Shown here in pieces: positions 1 through 8,512 of a DNA stretch of 64,000 bases. Both the position numbers and the translations under genes were made by a program. The stretch spans positions 7,892,001 through 7,956,000 of the forward strand of contig NZ_CP048113.1 in NCBI RefSeq assembly GCF_010093065.1. Reading direction: 5' to 3'. Numbering within the stretch: the stretch's first letter is position 1; the number at the start of each line of letters is the position of its first letter. This stretch comes from Chitinophaga agri. GTDB lineage: Bacteria; Bacteroidota; Bacteroidia; Chitinophagales; Chitinophagaceae. The notes beneath the pieces are model-generated. The model searched no databases and was not told the origin of the DNA. It saw nothing but the letters and a program-made list of their open reading frames with translations.

Positions 1-472
1 GGGATATGCACTGATCGTAATTTCCAATCAGGCAGGCGTGGCGCATGGATACTTCGCGGAAGAAGACCTCGAGCCTGTTATCTTCAGGTTACATCATCTG
101 TTGGGCAGTGCGGGTATTACGCTGAACGGATTCTATTATTGTCCGCATCACCCGATGGGAAAGCTGTCGCAATATACCGTCTCCTGTAACTGTCGTAAAC
201 CAGCGCCAGGCATGATACTGAAAGCAGCAGCTGACATGAACATCTCACTGCAGGCATCCTGGATGATAGGGGATATTCTGCATGATGTGGAAGCCGGTAA
301 CCGTGCGGGCTGCCAGTCTGTGCTGATCAACAACGGTAACGAGACCGTATGGGAAATGAACGAATATTCCCGGCCGGCATATATCGCAAAAGACTTACTG
401 GAAGCAGCAAGGCTTATTATCAATCACTCTACTGCAAACTATAGCACATGGAACTCATATATCAGTCATTGA
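1..472 (+). CDS. gmhB: D-glycero-beta-D-manno-heptose-1,7-bisphosphate 7-phosphatase (5' partial)
   Basis: HAD-family phosphatase that removes the C7 phosphate of heptose-1,7-bisphosphate on the way to ADP-heptose for lipopolysaccharide cores. The reading frame (codons from base 2) is open to the window edge, so the N-terminus with the DxD nucleophile lies outside; a GTG at 38 is internal, not a start. Visible family marks are SNQAGVAHGYF, the zinc-type cysteine/histidine cluster CPHHP...CNCRKPAPGM, and the acid motif MIGDILHDVEAG. The stop overlaps the hldE start by 25 bp, so the two are almost certainly co-transcribed and in the same pathway. Confidence 0.88.
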   Translation, partial: GYALIVISNQAGVAHGYFAEEDLEPVIFRLHHLLGSAGITLNGFYYCPHHPMGKLSQYTVSCNCRKPAPGMILKAAADMNISLQASWMIGDILHDVEAGNRAGCQSVLINNGNETVWEMNEYSRPAYIAKDLLEAARLIINHSTANYSTWNSYISH

Positions 473-1932
473 TCAGGTCTTTTGTAGAACCGGCAGTACT
501 TGTACTCGGGGACCTGATGATAGATACTTACCTCAGAGGGGCGAGTACACGTCTTTCTCCGGAGGCCCCCGTGCCTGTAGTAGACATCAGTTCCCATACA
601 TCTGTATTGGGAGGTGGCGCGAACGCAGCAGCCAATTTGCGCCAGCTGGGTGCACAGGTTACATTTGTCAGCCTGATGGGAAACGACTATGCCGCAGAAC
701 TGGCCAGTGGACTACTTACGAAGGATGGGATCAGGAACGAAGTGGTAAGATGCGATACAAGACGTACCATTACCAAGACAAGAGTGATCGCCGGACAACA
801 GTTGCTCACCCGTTATGATGAGGGCACAGAACTGCAGCTGGATGCCATGTGCGAACAACAGATCATCACAGTACTGGAGCAACAACTTCCATTACATAAT
901 GCTATACTGATCGCAGATTATGGAAAGGGGCTTATTACGCCTGGTATTATTGAAGCGCTGGAACGACTGAATAGTATCCACAGAAAGTTCCTGGCTATAG
1001 ATGCCAAAAGATTAGACAGGTACAAAGCGCTGCAGCCCGATGTAGTAAAGCCTAATTATAAGGAGATCATTACACTGCTGGGTATTGCAGAGCAGCCTGA
1101 TTGTAAAGCGAGACAACTGGAGGAGCTGGGAGCCTCCATTTACGATGCGACAGGTGCGAAGATAACGGCTGTTACACTGGATGAAGAAGGTGCCCTGATC
1201 TTCGAGCAGGATAAATTGTTATGTCATACGTCCGCCCGTCCGGTTAGCAACCCCAATGTATCTGGTGCCGGAGACACCTATATCAGTGCATTCACATTGT
1301 CCTGTTTGTCAGGTGCTACCCCGGCAACAGCCGCTGAAGTAGCTGGCATGGCAGCATCCATTGCCATCCGGAAGAGTGATACCGCACATTGTAAGCTCAG
1401 TGAACTGGTGGCCTGTTTCTCTATGAAGGATAAATACATCCGTGACACGGCAGAACTGGATGCGCTCTGCAACATGTACAGAGCGCAGGGTAAGAAGATC
1501 GTGTTTACAAATGGCTGTTTCGATATTCTGCATAGCGGACATGTCAGCTATCTGGAACGTGCGGCATCACTGGGAGATATTCTGATCGTAGGGGTGAACA
1601 CCGATGATAGCATTAAGCGTTTGAAAGGCTCCGAAAGACCCATTAATCAGCTGAATGACAGGGTCCAGGTACTGGCGGGATTAGGTGCAATTACACACCT
1701 GATAGCCTTTGGAGACGCGCAGCATGATACGCCGGAACCGCTCATCAGGATCATACGCCCGGATATATTTGCCAAGGGAGGTGATTACAGCCGGGAATCG
1801 CTGCCGGAAGCTGCTGCTGTAGAAGAATACGGGGGAGAGGTGGTATTACTTCCACTTGTTCCGGATCGTTCTACTACGCTGATCATTAAACGTATCTATA
1901 CTACTCCTGTTCTAAAAGTTGCGGAGGCATAA
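448..1932 (+). CDS. hldE: Bifunctional heptose-7-phosphate kinase / heptose-1-phosphate adenylyltransferase
   Basis: Supplies both remaining ADP-heptose activities from one cytoplasmic polypeptide of 494 residues. Residues about 1-330 form a ribokinase-type kinase (GGGANAAANL substrate loop, SGAGDTYISAF anion-hole/catalytic motif). Residues about 340-485 form a cytidylyltransferase-like domain with FTNGCFDILHSGHVSYL (the HxGH nucleotide-binding motif) and KGGDYS. Length and domain order match HldE. It overlaps gmhB upstream and is followed directly by a glycosyltransferase whose ATG comes immediately after its stop, giving a gmhB-hldE-GT9 operon. The start at 448 places DLMIDTYLRG at the usual N-terminal distance. 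Confidence 0.95.
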   Translation: MELIYQSLIRSFVEPAVLVLGDLMIDTYLRGASTRLSPEAPVPVVDISSHTSVLGGGANAAANLRQLGAQVTFVSLMGNDYAAELASGLLTKDGIRNEVVRCDTRRTITKTRVIAGQQLLTRYDEGTELQLDAMCEQQIITVLEQQLPLHNAILIADYGKGLITPGIIEALERLNSIHRKFLAIDAKRLDRYKALQPDVVKPNYKEIITLLGIAEQPDCKARQLEELGASIYDATGAKITAVTLDEEGALIFEQDKLLCHTSARPVSNPNVSGAGDTYISAFTLSCLSGATPATAAEVAGMAASIAIRKSDTAHCKLSELVACFSMKDKYIRDTAELDALCNMYRAQGKKIVFTNGCFDILHSGHVSYLERAASLGDILIVGVNTDDSIKRLKGSERPINQLNDRVQVLAGLGAITHLIAFGDAQHDTPEPLIRIIRPDIFAKGGDYSRESLPEAAAVEEYGGEVVLLPLVPDRSTTLIIKRIYTTPVLKVAEA

Positions 1933-3051
1933 ATGAAAACTGAATGGCACGCATGCCGTCGTATACTGTGCATACGTCCTGATAATATCGGCGACTTGTT
2001 GATGAGCACACCTGCTATAAAAGCACTGAAGCAAACATTTGATTGTCATATCACCGTACTTGTATCGTCCATGGGAGCAGCCATCGTGGAAGAAATACCT
2101 GAAATCGATGCTGCTATTGTCTGCGATGTTCCATGGGTACAGACGAATAAGACGCCAACCCCCACTGACTTTACTGATCTGGTACAGCGCCTGAAGGACG
2201 AACACTTTGATGCCGCTGTGATATTCACTGTGTACAGTCAGAATCCCATGCCATCTATTTTGCTGGCATATCTTGCAGCGATCCCACTCAGGCTCGCCTA
2301 TTGCCGCGAAAATCCTTATCACCTGTTAACGCACTGGGTACCTGATGAGGAACCTTACTCCTTCATCCGCCATCAGGTAATAAGGGACCTGGAGCTGGTA
2401 GTTAGGGTAGGAGCAGTGATCAGGGACCGGCAGTTTAGTTTGCAGATAAGGCACCAACTCTGGCCGGCAATAGCAGATAAGCTCCGGGCGATCGGGGTGG
2501 ATCCTGACGCGCCCTGGATCGTCTTACATCCGGAAGTATCAGAGCAGAAACGGAAGTACAGTACGGAGGACTGGATTACTATTGGCAAACAGATACGGGA
2601 GGCTAATGGTTGTCAGTTGGTGGTAACGGGAAAGTCAAATCAGGAAGAGGCACAGGAAATGGTGAATGGTATTGGCGATAAGGCTTTTAATACAGCTGGT
2701 TTGTTCAATCTCGCGGAGCTGATCGTGCTGATCAGCCGTGCGGCTTTATTACTGTCAGTGAACACCGGTACCATACATATTGCATCTGCTGTACAAACGC
2801 CGGTACTGGTGCTGTATGCGTTGACGAATCCACAGCATACTCCCTGGTGTGTACCTTCAAAAGTGTTATATTTTGATGTACCGGTTGATCTGCAAAGCAA
2901 AAATGAAATTGTGAGATATGTGTATCAGTCATTCTCCAGGGAAGACCTGCCATTAGCACTGCCTGAACGTGTAGTTGAAACGGCGTTGACAATGCTGGCG
3001 AGCAGGAATACTCCGTCAGGTAGCTTCCAGCAGCCGCATACCTTGCCTTAA
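1933..3051 (+). CDS. Glycosyltransferase family 9 (heptosyltransferase-like)
   Basis: Cytoplasmic GT-B transferase of the ADP-heptose:LPS heptosyltransferase family, 372 residues. The N-terminus reads ILCIRPDNIGDLLMSTPAIKALK, the classic acceptor-side GDxLxxTPA motif. The C-terminal half has IVLHPEVSEQKRKY and the nucleotide-site stretch LLSVNTGTIHIASAVQTPVL, resembling the family D/NTGxxHxA signature. It starts straight after hldE, so it probably uses the ADP-heptose made by the upstream genes; the exact acceptor cannot be read from sequence. Its last 36 bp overlap antisense with the end of the convergent GT9 gene. Confidence 0.9.
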   Translation: MKTEWHACRRILCIRPDNIGDLLMSTPAIKALKQTFDCHITVLVSSMGAAIVEEIPEIDAAIVCDVPWVQTNKTPTPTDFTDLVQRLKDEHFDAAVIFTVYSQNPMPSILLAYLAAIPLRLAYCRENPYHLLTHWVPDEEPYSFIRHQVIRDLELVVRVGAVIRDRQFSLQIRHQLWPAIADKLRAIGVDPDAPWIVLHPEVSEQKRKYSTEDWITIGKQIREANGCQLVVTGKSNQEEAQEMVNGIGDKAFNTAGLFNLAELIVLISRAALLLSVNTGTIHIASAVQTPVLVLYALTNPQHTPWCVPSKVLYFDVPVDLQSKNEIVRYVYQSFSREDLPLALPERVVETALTMLASRNTPSGSFQQPHTLP

Positions 3052-3996
3052 TACGATCTCGTAGTCTGGTTCACTTGTCCAGTCGATGGTGTAGTGTAGC
3101 TGCTTATTCAATGGCGCCCATCTGCCAGGTTCTCCGTCCATACTGATCACCACACTCGGCGTCTCAAATGCTGCCGCCATATGTGAGACCCCTGTACAGT
3201 TCGATAATAGTGCCCTTGCATTTTTGATCAATACCCCCAGACTGCCTAATGTCGTTCGTCCGGCAGTATTCATTGACTTATGTTTCATCAGTGAGGCTAC
3301 TTCTTCCGTCAATGGTCTTTCATCTTTCGTACCCGTCAGTACGATCTTCCATCCTTTCTCTGCGAATTCATCGGCCATCGCGGCGAACATATGTGGAGGC
3401 CACTGCCGCCAGCTGCCTCTTGATCCTGGATGTACACACAGGTACTCCTGTGCTTCCAGTGGAAGGCACAACTGATTGAATTCATCTACATCCTTTGCCG
3501 TGACGGGAAACTCCAGGTGTGTACCCTGTCGGGGAATATTGAGATATTCCATCAGTAGCAGATGCCGTTCTATTTCAGATACATCTGTGGGATATTCAAG
3601 GAACAGACCCGCATCCGGACAACCATCTTCCTGCCGCCAGTATCCGGCTGTATAACGTGCGCCGAATAAGGCCACCATCGGATTGACTATTGATCCGTTG
3701 CCCTGCATCTGTATGGCAAGGTCAAAGTGTTGCTCCTGCATGCTACTGAGGAAGGGCGGAATTTGTGCAGGCACTACTGATTGCTCCGGGAGTCCGGGGA
3801 ATCCGGGGAAGTGAACAAATTCATCCAGGTAATGATGGAAGCGTTCTACGAAGGCTGCCTCCCATGGTAGTCCCAGCAGCGTAATATGAGCGTCGGGGAA
3901 AGCTGTGCGCAGTGCGCGGAATGCGGGAACTGCGCACAACATGTCTCCAAGCTGTAATGCACGGAATACAACGATCTTTTTTATAGGTGTCTGCAT
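3016..3996 (-). CDS. Glycosyltransferase family 9 protein
   Basis: Second GT-B heptosyltransferase-family protein, about 326 residues from the chosen start. The open frame runs 20 codons further upstream, but the ATG at 3996 (MQTPIKKIVVFRALQLGDMLCAVPAFRALR) puts the GDML motif at the normal distance and sits one base after the neighbour's stop. Other family marks are VHPGSRGSWRQWPP, LTGTKDERPL and LLSNCTGVSHMAAAFETPSVV; here the usual D/N-TG is NCTG. It is the last gene of a minus-strand set with the GT2 and carbamoyltransferase genes, pointing to assembly of a decorated surface glycan. Confidence 0.88.
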   Translation of the reverse strand: MQTPIKKIVVFRALQLGDMLCAVPAFRALRTAFPDAHITLLGLPWEAAFVERFHHYLDEFVHFPGFPGLPEQSVVPAQIPPFLSSMQEQHFDLAIQMQGNGSIVNPMVALFGARYTAGYWRQEDGCPDAGLFLEYPTDVSEIERHLLLMEYLNIPRQGTHLEFPVTAKDVDEFNQLCLPLEAQEYLCVHPGSRGSWRQWPPHMFAAMADEFAEKGWKIVLTGTKDERPLTEEVASLMKHKSMNTAGRTTLGSLGVLIKNARALLSNCTGVSHMAAAFETPSVVISMDGEPGRWAPLNKQLHYTIDWTSEPDYEIVLRQGMRLLEAT

Positions 3997-3997
3997 A

Positions 3998-4969
3998 TTA
4001 CAGGTAAAGTACTTTATAGCGCCATGCCCCATACAGACTCCAGTAAGTGGCCGCAAATGGGATGGCAGCAGATGTTACGATCATTTCTAGCACATGGGAT
4101 ATCCGGTGTGACGTATGTCGCAGCCGTCTCCCTGCAAATGTTCCTACCAGCAACAACCATGCACCGATCATCACTGTTGCCGCCGTAAATTCTCCGCTGA
4201 ACATCAAACTGATACCGAGCAGAAAACAGGCGATCATTACATAATAGTTCCATGCCGGCCGGCGTTGTATCCGGTTTCGGTACATACCAGGGAATTTCTT
4301 ATAAAGCAGGGCATTGAAAATATTTTTCTTCTGTTCCTTTATACTTATGCCCCAGGAGGCTTTCCGCACAGGATGGACAACTACCGCATTTTGCAGATGA
4401 TAGATGGGAATATTGTGTTGCAGCAACCTGAACTCCAGATCACTGTCCTCCCGCCATGCGGCTTCAAATGATTCGTCAAATCCGCCGACTATTTCCAGTG
4501 CCTCTCTTGTACACGCACAATTGGCTGTGACAAAGTCGCTCTTTTCCAGCTGCGCGGTATTGAGCTCATAGTCGGTGGGACGTCCTTTAATAGGAACCAC
4601 TACACGTCCTGTATAGACGGCAACTGCATCGCCTTTCCATCCGTGCCACAGACTTTGCAGCCAGAAAGGATCTGGCTGTGTATCATCGTCTGTAAATGCT
4701 ATTAGCGGTGCGTCACTGGCTTTCCAGCCTGCATTTCTTGCGGCAGCCGGCCCTTTTTTACCAGGCAGTGCAATGTATTTTACATCGATCAGGCCTGCAT
4801 ATTTCCAGCTGCAGGCTACCTGACGGGTATACTTGTCAGGACCATCACTCACAACGATCACTTCGAACGAGCCCAGGTCAAAAGATTGCTCTTCGAGGGC
4901 TTTCAGACAGCGCGACAGTAGCTCGGGTCGTTGATAGGAGGGAATAACAACACTGATTTTTTTGTGCAT
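3998..4969 (-). CDS. Glycosyltransferase family 2 with C-terminal membrane segments
   Basis: GT-A fold inverting glycosyltransferase of 323 residues. The nucleotide-sugar domain (about 1-225) begins ISVVIPSYQRPELLSRCL, carries the metal-binding AFTDDDTQPDPFW and the acid motif WREDSDLEFRLL. Residues about 240-315 contain two or three hydrophobic helices (MIACFLLGISLMF, MIGAWLLLVGTFAG, AAIPFAATYWSLYG), so the enzyme is probably bound to the inner membrane and acts on a lipid-linked acceptor. It lies 9 bp after the carbamoyltransferase and 1 bp before the GT9 gene. The sugar donor is unknown. Confidence 0.9.
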   Translation of the reverse strand: MHKKISVVIPSYQRPELLSRCLKALEEQSFDLGSFEVIVVSDGPDKYTRQVACSWKYAGLIDVKYIALPGKKGPAAARNAGWKASDAPLIAFTDDDTQPDPFWLQSLWHGWKGDAVAVYTGRVVVPIKGRPTDYELNTAQLEKSDFVTANCACTREALEIVGGFDESFEAAWREDSDLEFRLLQHNIPIYHLQNAVVVHPVRKASWGISIKEQKKNIFNALLYKKFPGMYRNRIQRRPAWNYYVMIACFLLGISLMFSGEFTAATVMIGAWLLLVGTFAGRRLRHTSHRISHVLEMIVTSAAIPFAATYWSLYGAWRYKVLYL

Positions 4970-4978
4970 AGTGCTATT

Positions 4979-6697
4979 TTATTTCTCGATTAAAAAAGAG
5001 CTGATTACAAGTGCATCAAACGGTGATGACCAGAAACATTCTACTGCATCACGGGGTGTGCAGACGATGGGTTTACCGAGTGTATTGAATGAGGTGTTGA
5101 TCAGTACAGGTACTCCAGTTTTTTTATAGAATGCCTGTAGCAGATCATAGTAACGGCTGTGCTGATCACGGTTGATCGTCTGGATACGTGCTGTACCATC
5201 TACATGGGTGACCGCAGGTATTTTATCTTTTTTATCCTCTTTTACATTATATACAAACAACATGAAGGGCGAGAACTGTGCATCTTCGAACCATTCACCG
5301 GCAGCTTCTTCGAGTACAACAGGAGCCACCGGACGGAAGTCTTCGCGGTCTTTTACCTCGTTCAGTCTGGCCTGCATATTTGCAGAGATAGGAGATGCCA
5401 GTATAGAACGGCTGCCTAATGCCCGCGGACCAAACTCCATGCGTCCCTGGTACCACCCGATGATCTTATCCTCGGCTAACAGCGCAGCAGTTTCTTCAGC
5501 TACGTTGTCCAGTTTCTTATAAGGTGTTTTGGTCCAGTCGAGAAATGCTTTTATCTCTTCATCGCCATATTCCGGTCCCCAGTAAGCGTGGTCCATCCGG
5601 AAAGTTTTTTCCTGGCTACCTCTTTCTTTTGCGTCCGTCCACATAGCCGCACCCAGCGCGGTTCCTGCATCTCCGGAAGCAGGTTGCACCCAGATGTTCC
5701 TGAAGATACCGGCATCTCTGATCTTCGCGTTCAGCACACAGTTCAATGCTACTCCGCCGGCAAAGCAAAGGTTTTCGGCATGTGTTTCTTTATAAAGCCA
5801 GTCAGCCAGTTGCAATACTGATTCCTGCAATACTGCCTGTAAAGAATGTGCAATGTTGAAGTGATGGGCTGTGAAATCATCACCTTTCTTCCTTGCTGGC
5901 CCCAGCATTTCTACCATCAGCGCATCATCAATGGCATACTGCCCATTGTCCAGCATGCTGATCATGGAGCGGAACGCATTTACAAACACCGGTTTTCCGT
6001 AGGAAGCCAGTGCCATCACTTTATACTCATCGGAAGAGTGCAGGAAACCAAGGTGTGTAGTGATTTTCTCATACAATAATCCGAGAGAATGTGGCATGTT
6101 GACCTGACTGATACGTTGCAGGTCATTGTCTTTACCCATACTGAAGGTAGTGGTAGCCTTTTCCCCGCGACCATCTATCGTAAGCACCGCTGCCTCGTGA
6201 TAGGGAGAGGGGAGGAACGCACTGGCAGCATGACAAAGGTGATGCTCTACGAAATGCCACTGGTCGTTCTCAAACCTGGCACCACGGAACCGTTGCTGTA
6301 AATGATGCGGATAGCCATCTACCAGTTGCCCGGGTGCGTTAATAATAGCTGAGAGAAATAACGGATCCCAGGGGGATACCCATTTCTCCGGAACAAATTG
6401 CGAAGGCTGTCTCAATGGAATATCTATCAGGCTTTTCTCCGCGTCCTCTTTCGGTAGGAGGATGAACGGATCGAAAGAATAGGAAATGTGGTCCACATCA
6501 CTAAGATGAATATTGGCAGTTTTCAGACAATAATCTATCGCATGATAGGGCAGTTCGTAAGCAGAGAACGGAATAGGCCGTTTACCATGTTTGATGTGCG
6601 TGAAACGTTCATCTTCTGCGGCAGCAATGAGCTGACCATCTTTTACGAGACACGCGGCAGAATCATGAAAAGCGGCGTTGATTCCAAGTGTATACAT
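4979..6697 (-). CDS. Carbamoyltransferase (NodU/CmcH family)
   Basis: Predicted O-carbamoyltransferase that moves a carbamoyl group from carbamoyl phosphate to a sugar or natural-product hydroxyl. The ATG at 6697 gives MYTLGINAAFHDSAACLV, the standard family N-terminus; the open frame extends six codons further. The large N-terminal Kae1-like domain has the metal-binding HHLCHAASAF and TIDGRGE; the C-terminal domain has YQGRMEFGPRALGSRSILA, FRPVAPVV and the closing NTSFN. About 572 residues is the usual size. As first gene before a GT2 and a GT9, and beside ADP-heptose genes, it plausibly carbamoylates a core or surface sugar (compare WapO on Pseudomonas LPS heptose, established knowledge). 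Confidence 0.92.
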   Translation of the reverse strand: MYTLGINAAFHDSAACLVKDGQLIAAAEDERFTHIKHGKRPIPFSAYELPYHAIDYCLKTANIHLSDVDHISYSFDPFILLPKEDAEKSLIDIPLRQPSQFVPEKWVSPWDPLFLSAIINAPGQLVDGYPHHLQQRFRGARFENDQWHFVEHHLCHAASAFLPSPYHEAAVLTIDGRGEKATTTFSMGKDNDLQRISQVNMPHSLGLLYEKITTHLGFLHSSDEYKVMALASYGKPVFVNAFRSMISMLDNGQYAIDDALMVEMLGPARKKGDDFTAHHFNIAHSLQAVLQESVLQLADWLYKETHAENLCFAGGVALNCVLNAKIRDAGIFRNIWVQPASGDAGTALGAAMWTDAKERGSQEKTFRMDHAYWGPEYGDEEIKAFLDWTKTPYKKLDNVAEETAALLAEDKIIGWYQGRMEFGPRALGSRSILASPISANMQARLNEVKDREDFRPVAPVVLEEAAGEWFEDAQFSPFMLFVYNVKEDKKDKIPAVTHVDGTARIQTINRDQHSRYYDLLQAFYKKTGVPVLINTSFNTLGKPIVCTPRDAVECFWSSPFDALVISSFLIEK

Positions 6698-6748
6698 GTT
6701 GAATGGTTTTATCAATAAGAATGGGTTAATATGTAGCGGTCAGTAATA

Positions 6749-6782
6749 AGGGCAATGATCAGTGGATACCGGTCATTGCCCT
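6749..6782 (-). terminator. Hairpin terminator after the acidic protein gene
   Basis: Arms AGGGCAATGA and TCATTGCCCT (10 bp, perfect) enclose a 14-nt loop, 24 bp downstream of the minus-strand acidic-protein stop. The minus-strand side continues with only a short T-rich stretch (TTATTACTG), so termination strength is uncertain. Confidence 0.55.
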
Positions 6783-6805
6783 GTGAGACGTAGCTACGCT
6801 ACGGG

Positions 6806-7093
6806 TTAACTGTTTTTAGGAGGCTCCCATTGTACCTTGTCGGCCTCGCCATCTGACAGATTGTTTTCTTCAAGGTCTTCCTCGTCAAGTTCAGGCGTAT
6901 CATCCAGCGCTTCTTGGTCATCATCCTCATCCAGATCATCTTCCAGGTCATCATCTTCCAGGTCATCTTCTTCTCCTTCCAGACCGCCTTCGGCGTTAAT
7001 ATCATTAGGATCCTCCTGCTGGTCTTCTGCGAGATTAGCATTTAGTGGATCTTCATCATTTCCTGGTTGCTCTTTGTCATTAGGCAATTGCAT
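6806..7093 (-). CDS. Acidic low-complexity protein, function unknown
   Basis: A 95-residue protein from the ATG at 7093 (MQLPNDKEQPGNDEDP); an in-frame start 18 codons further up is less likely because its leader sequence is hydrophobic and unlike the body. The middle is almost entirely Asp/Glu/Leu, built from DLEDD-type units, with no signal peptide, cysteine or membrane segment. At DNA level the unit ATCATCTTCCAGGTC occurs twice in perfect tandem at 6935-6964, so the acidic run may grow and shrink by slippage. No family recognised. It is probably a disordered, highly charged cytoplasmic protein. A hairpin lies just downstream. Confidence 0.6.
   Translation of the reverse strand: MQLPNDKEQPGNDEDPLNANLAEDQQEDPNDINAEGGLEGEEDDLEDDDLEDDLDEDDDQEALDDTPELDEEDLEENNLSDGEADKVQWEPPKNS
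6935..6964. repeat. Perfect 15-bp tandem duplication inside the acidic protein gene
   Basis: Two exact copies of ATCATCTTCCAGGTC lie head to tail, followed by a partial, diverging third copy. On the coding (minus) strand the unit encodes one five-residue Asp/Glu/Leu repeat, so copy-number change would keep the frame. Confidence 0.85.
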
Positions 7094-7461
7094 AAGAGTA
7101 GTTTTAGTGGAGTGAATTAATAAACACTGTACTATCAACAGCGGCACAAAGATTACGCCATCACAACAGGTTAGGCATTATGAACGGATGGCTCCCCCAT
7201 AAAAGGGAAAGCTTATCTACACACATATGTAGTATGAGAAACAATTGTGCTGAAACGCTTACAGTCAATGGTACATGGCACGTTTATGGGCACCTGGTAA
7301 ACAAAGGCACTCCATGGAACGAAGGCCTGAGTACACAACTGGACGAAGGATAGCAATATATTGAAAACCCTGAATACCTACTAAGATCGTAGCTATGGTT
7401 TATCAGATAAGGGTAGAGTGGGGTTGGCCTGAGGCCGGCCCCTCTTTTTTGTATCACTATA
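7094..7461. other. Intergenic stretch with a plus-strand transcript candidate
   Basis: No recognisable gene family here. The plus strand has a 57-codon frame from the ATG at 7180 (internal ATG at 7234) to a stop at 7351-7353, followed about 60 bp later by a strong plus-strand terminator. The inner part reads MRNNCAETLTVNGTWHVYGH and continues to LSTQLDEG. Because both flanking genes are on the minus strand, the terminator needs a plus-strand transcript to serve; this may be a small protein gene or a non-coding RNA. Confidence 0.35.
7415..7451 (+). terminator. Intrinsic terminator on the plus strand
   Basis: GGGGTTGGCC pairs with GGCCGGCCCC (two G-U pairs) around a TGA loop and is followed by TCTTTTTTG. 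The T-run is only on the plus strand, so it does not serve the minus-strand bestrophin gene that ends at 7462. Confidence 0.75.
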
Positions 7462-8379
7462 TCAGCTGATGTAGTAATTGTTTGGAGGCGCGTCAGTTAC
7501 TACGGGTTTGCCCGTCATTTCCAGCAGCGTATTTTCTATCATCCTGCTCATGGCGTCCAGCGCGAGATCGTTAGGTTCCATACCGAAAGGTTCTTCCAGT
7601 TCATCTGCAATAGCCTCCAGTGCCACAAATGTATAGGCTATGAAAGTGACGATCACAGGCGTCATCCAGCCCAGGCTGTCAACAAATCCAAATGGTAGCA
7701 GTAAACAATAGATATAGACAGTCCTGTGCAACAGCACGCTGTAGGTGTAGGGGATAGGGGTGCTGACCAGTCTTTCGCAACCACCTAAGATGTCAGATAG
7801 CTTATTAAAGTTGTTGTCGAAGGAAGCCTGTTGAATGCTGTCGATCCTACCGGCGGCTTTGGCGTCCTGTAACCATTGTCCCATTTCACGCATCAGCAGG
7901 ACAGGTTTATAGGTCGCCGTCTTTAAAGACGCGGCCAGTGATGCAGGCAGCAACCTATCCAGATCAATTCCCGCATCTGTACGGCGCAGCTGATGTTTTA
8001 AGCTATAGGTAAAAGCAATCAGGTACTGGATAAATTGTTTAGGTTCGGCCGCTTCTCTGCCATAGCTACTCAATGTCAGTGCCTGTCTCGCGAGAGAACG
8101 GGTGTCATTGAGTAAGGCTCCCCAGAGCTTGCGTCCTTCCCAGAAGCGATCATAGCTGGCATTATTTCTGAACCCCAGGAAGAGTGCGAGCGCGATGCCG
8201 AATAGCGTGAAGGGAGCAGGATTGAGCTGGACCTTCATATGAAAGAACGAACCCCGCAGATATACCACCAGTACTGATAGGGTGAGCAGTAACAACAAAC
8301 GGGGAAGTACTTTAGGGAGTACCGACCCCTTTATGATGAACAACATTCTAAACCAGTGCTCTTTCCTCCTGATGATCAT
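7462..8379 (-). CDS. Bestrophin-family membrane protein (UPF0187)
   Basis: Inner-membrane anion or cation channel of the bacterial bestrophin family, 305 residues. The N-terminus MIIRRKEHWFRMLFIIKGSVLPKVLPRLLLL and the segment LGFRNNASYDRFWEGRKLWG (conserved RNxxSYDRFWEgR) are characteristic, as are PFGFVDSLGW and the closing DELEEPFG in the cytoplasmic region. Four hydrophobic helices are apparent (near 20-45, 55-75, 205-225, 230-250). A CAAAATTA element at 8396-8403 reads TAATTTTG on the minus strand, a possible -7 promoter; if so the internal ATG at 8346 is an alternative start. It is divergent from the PKS operon. Confidence 0.9.
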   Translation of the reverse strand: MIIRRKEHWFRMLFIIKGSVLPKVLPRLLLLLTLSVLVVYLRGSFFHMKVQLNPAPFTLFGIALALFLGFRNNASYDRFWEGRKLWGALLNDTRSLARQALTLSSYGREAAEPKQFIQYLIAFTYSLKHQLRRTDAGIDLDRLLPASLAASLKTATYKPVLLMREMGQWLQDAKAAGRIDSIQQASFDNNFNKLSDILGGCERLVSTPIPYTYSVLLHRTVYIYCLLLPFGFVDSLGWMTPVIVTFIAYTFVALEAIADELEEPFGMEPNDLALDAMSRMIENTLLEMTGKPVVTDAPPNNYYIS

Positions 8380-8512
8380 GGGACGTATTTGCCGGCAAAA
8401 TTATGAATTACTGGCATTCCGGGTTCTTCATTTCAGGAAAATGGTGTACACTTGTTGCAACATATACTTTGTCATTTGATATTCGAAAGCATAAGATCAA
8501 TTAGTACGTCCA

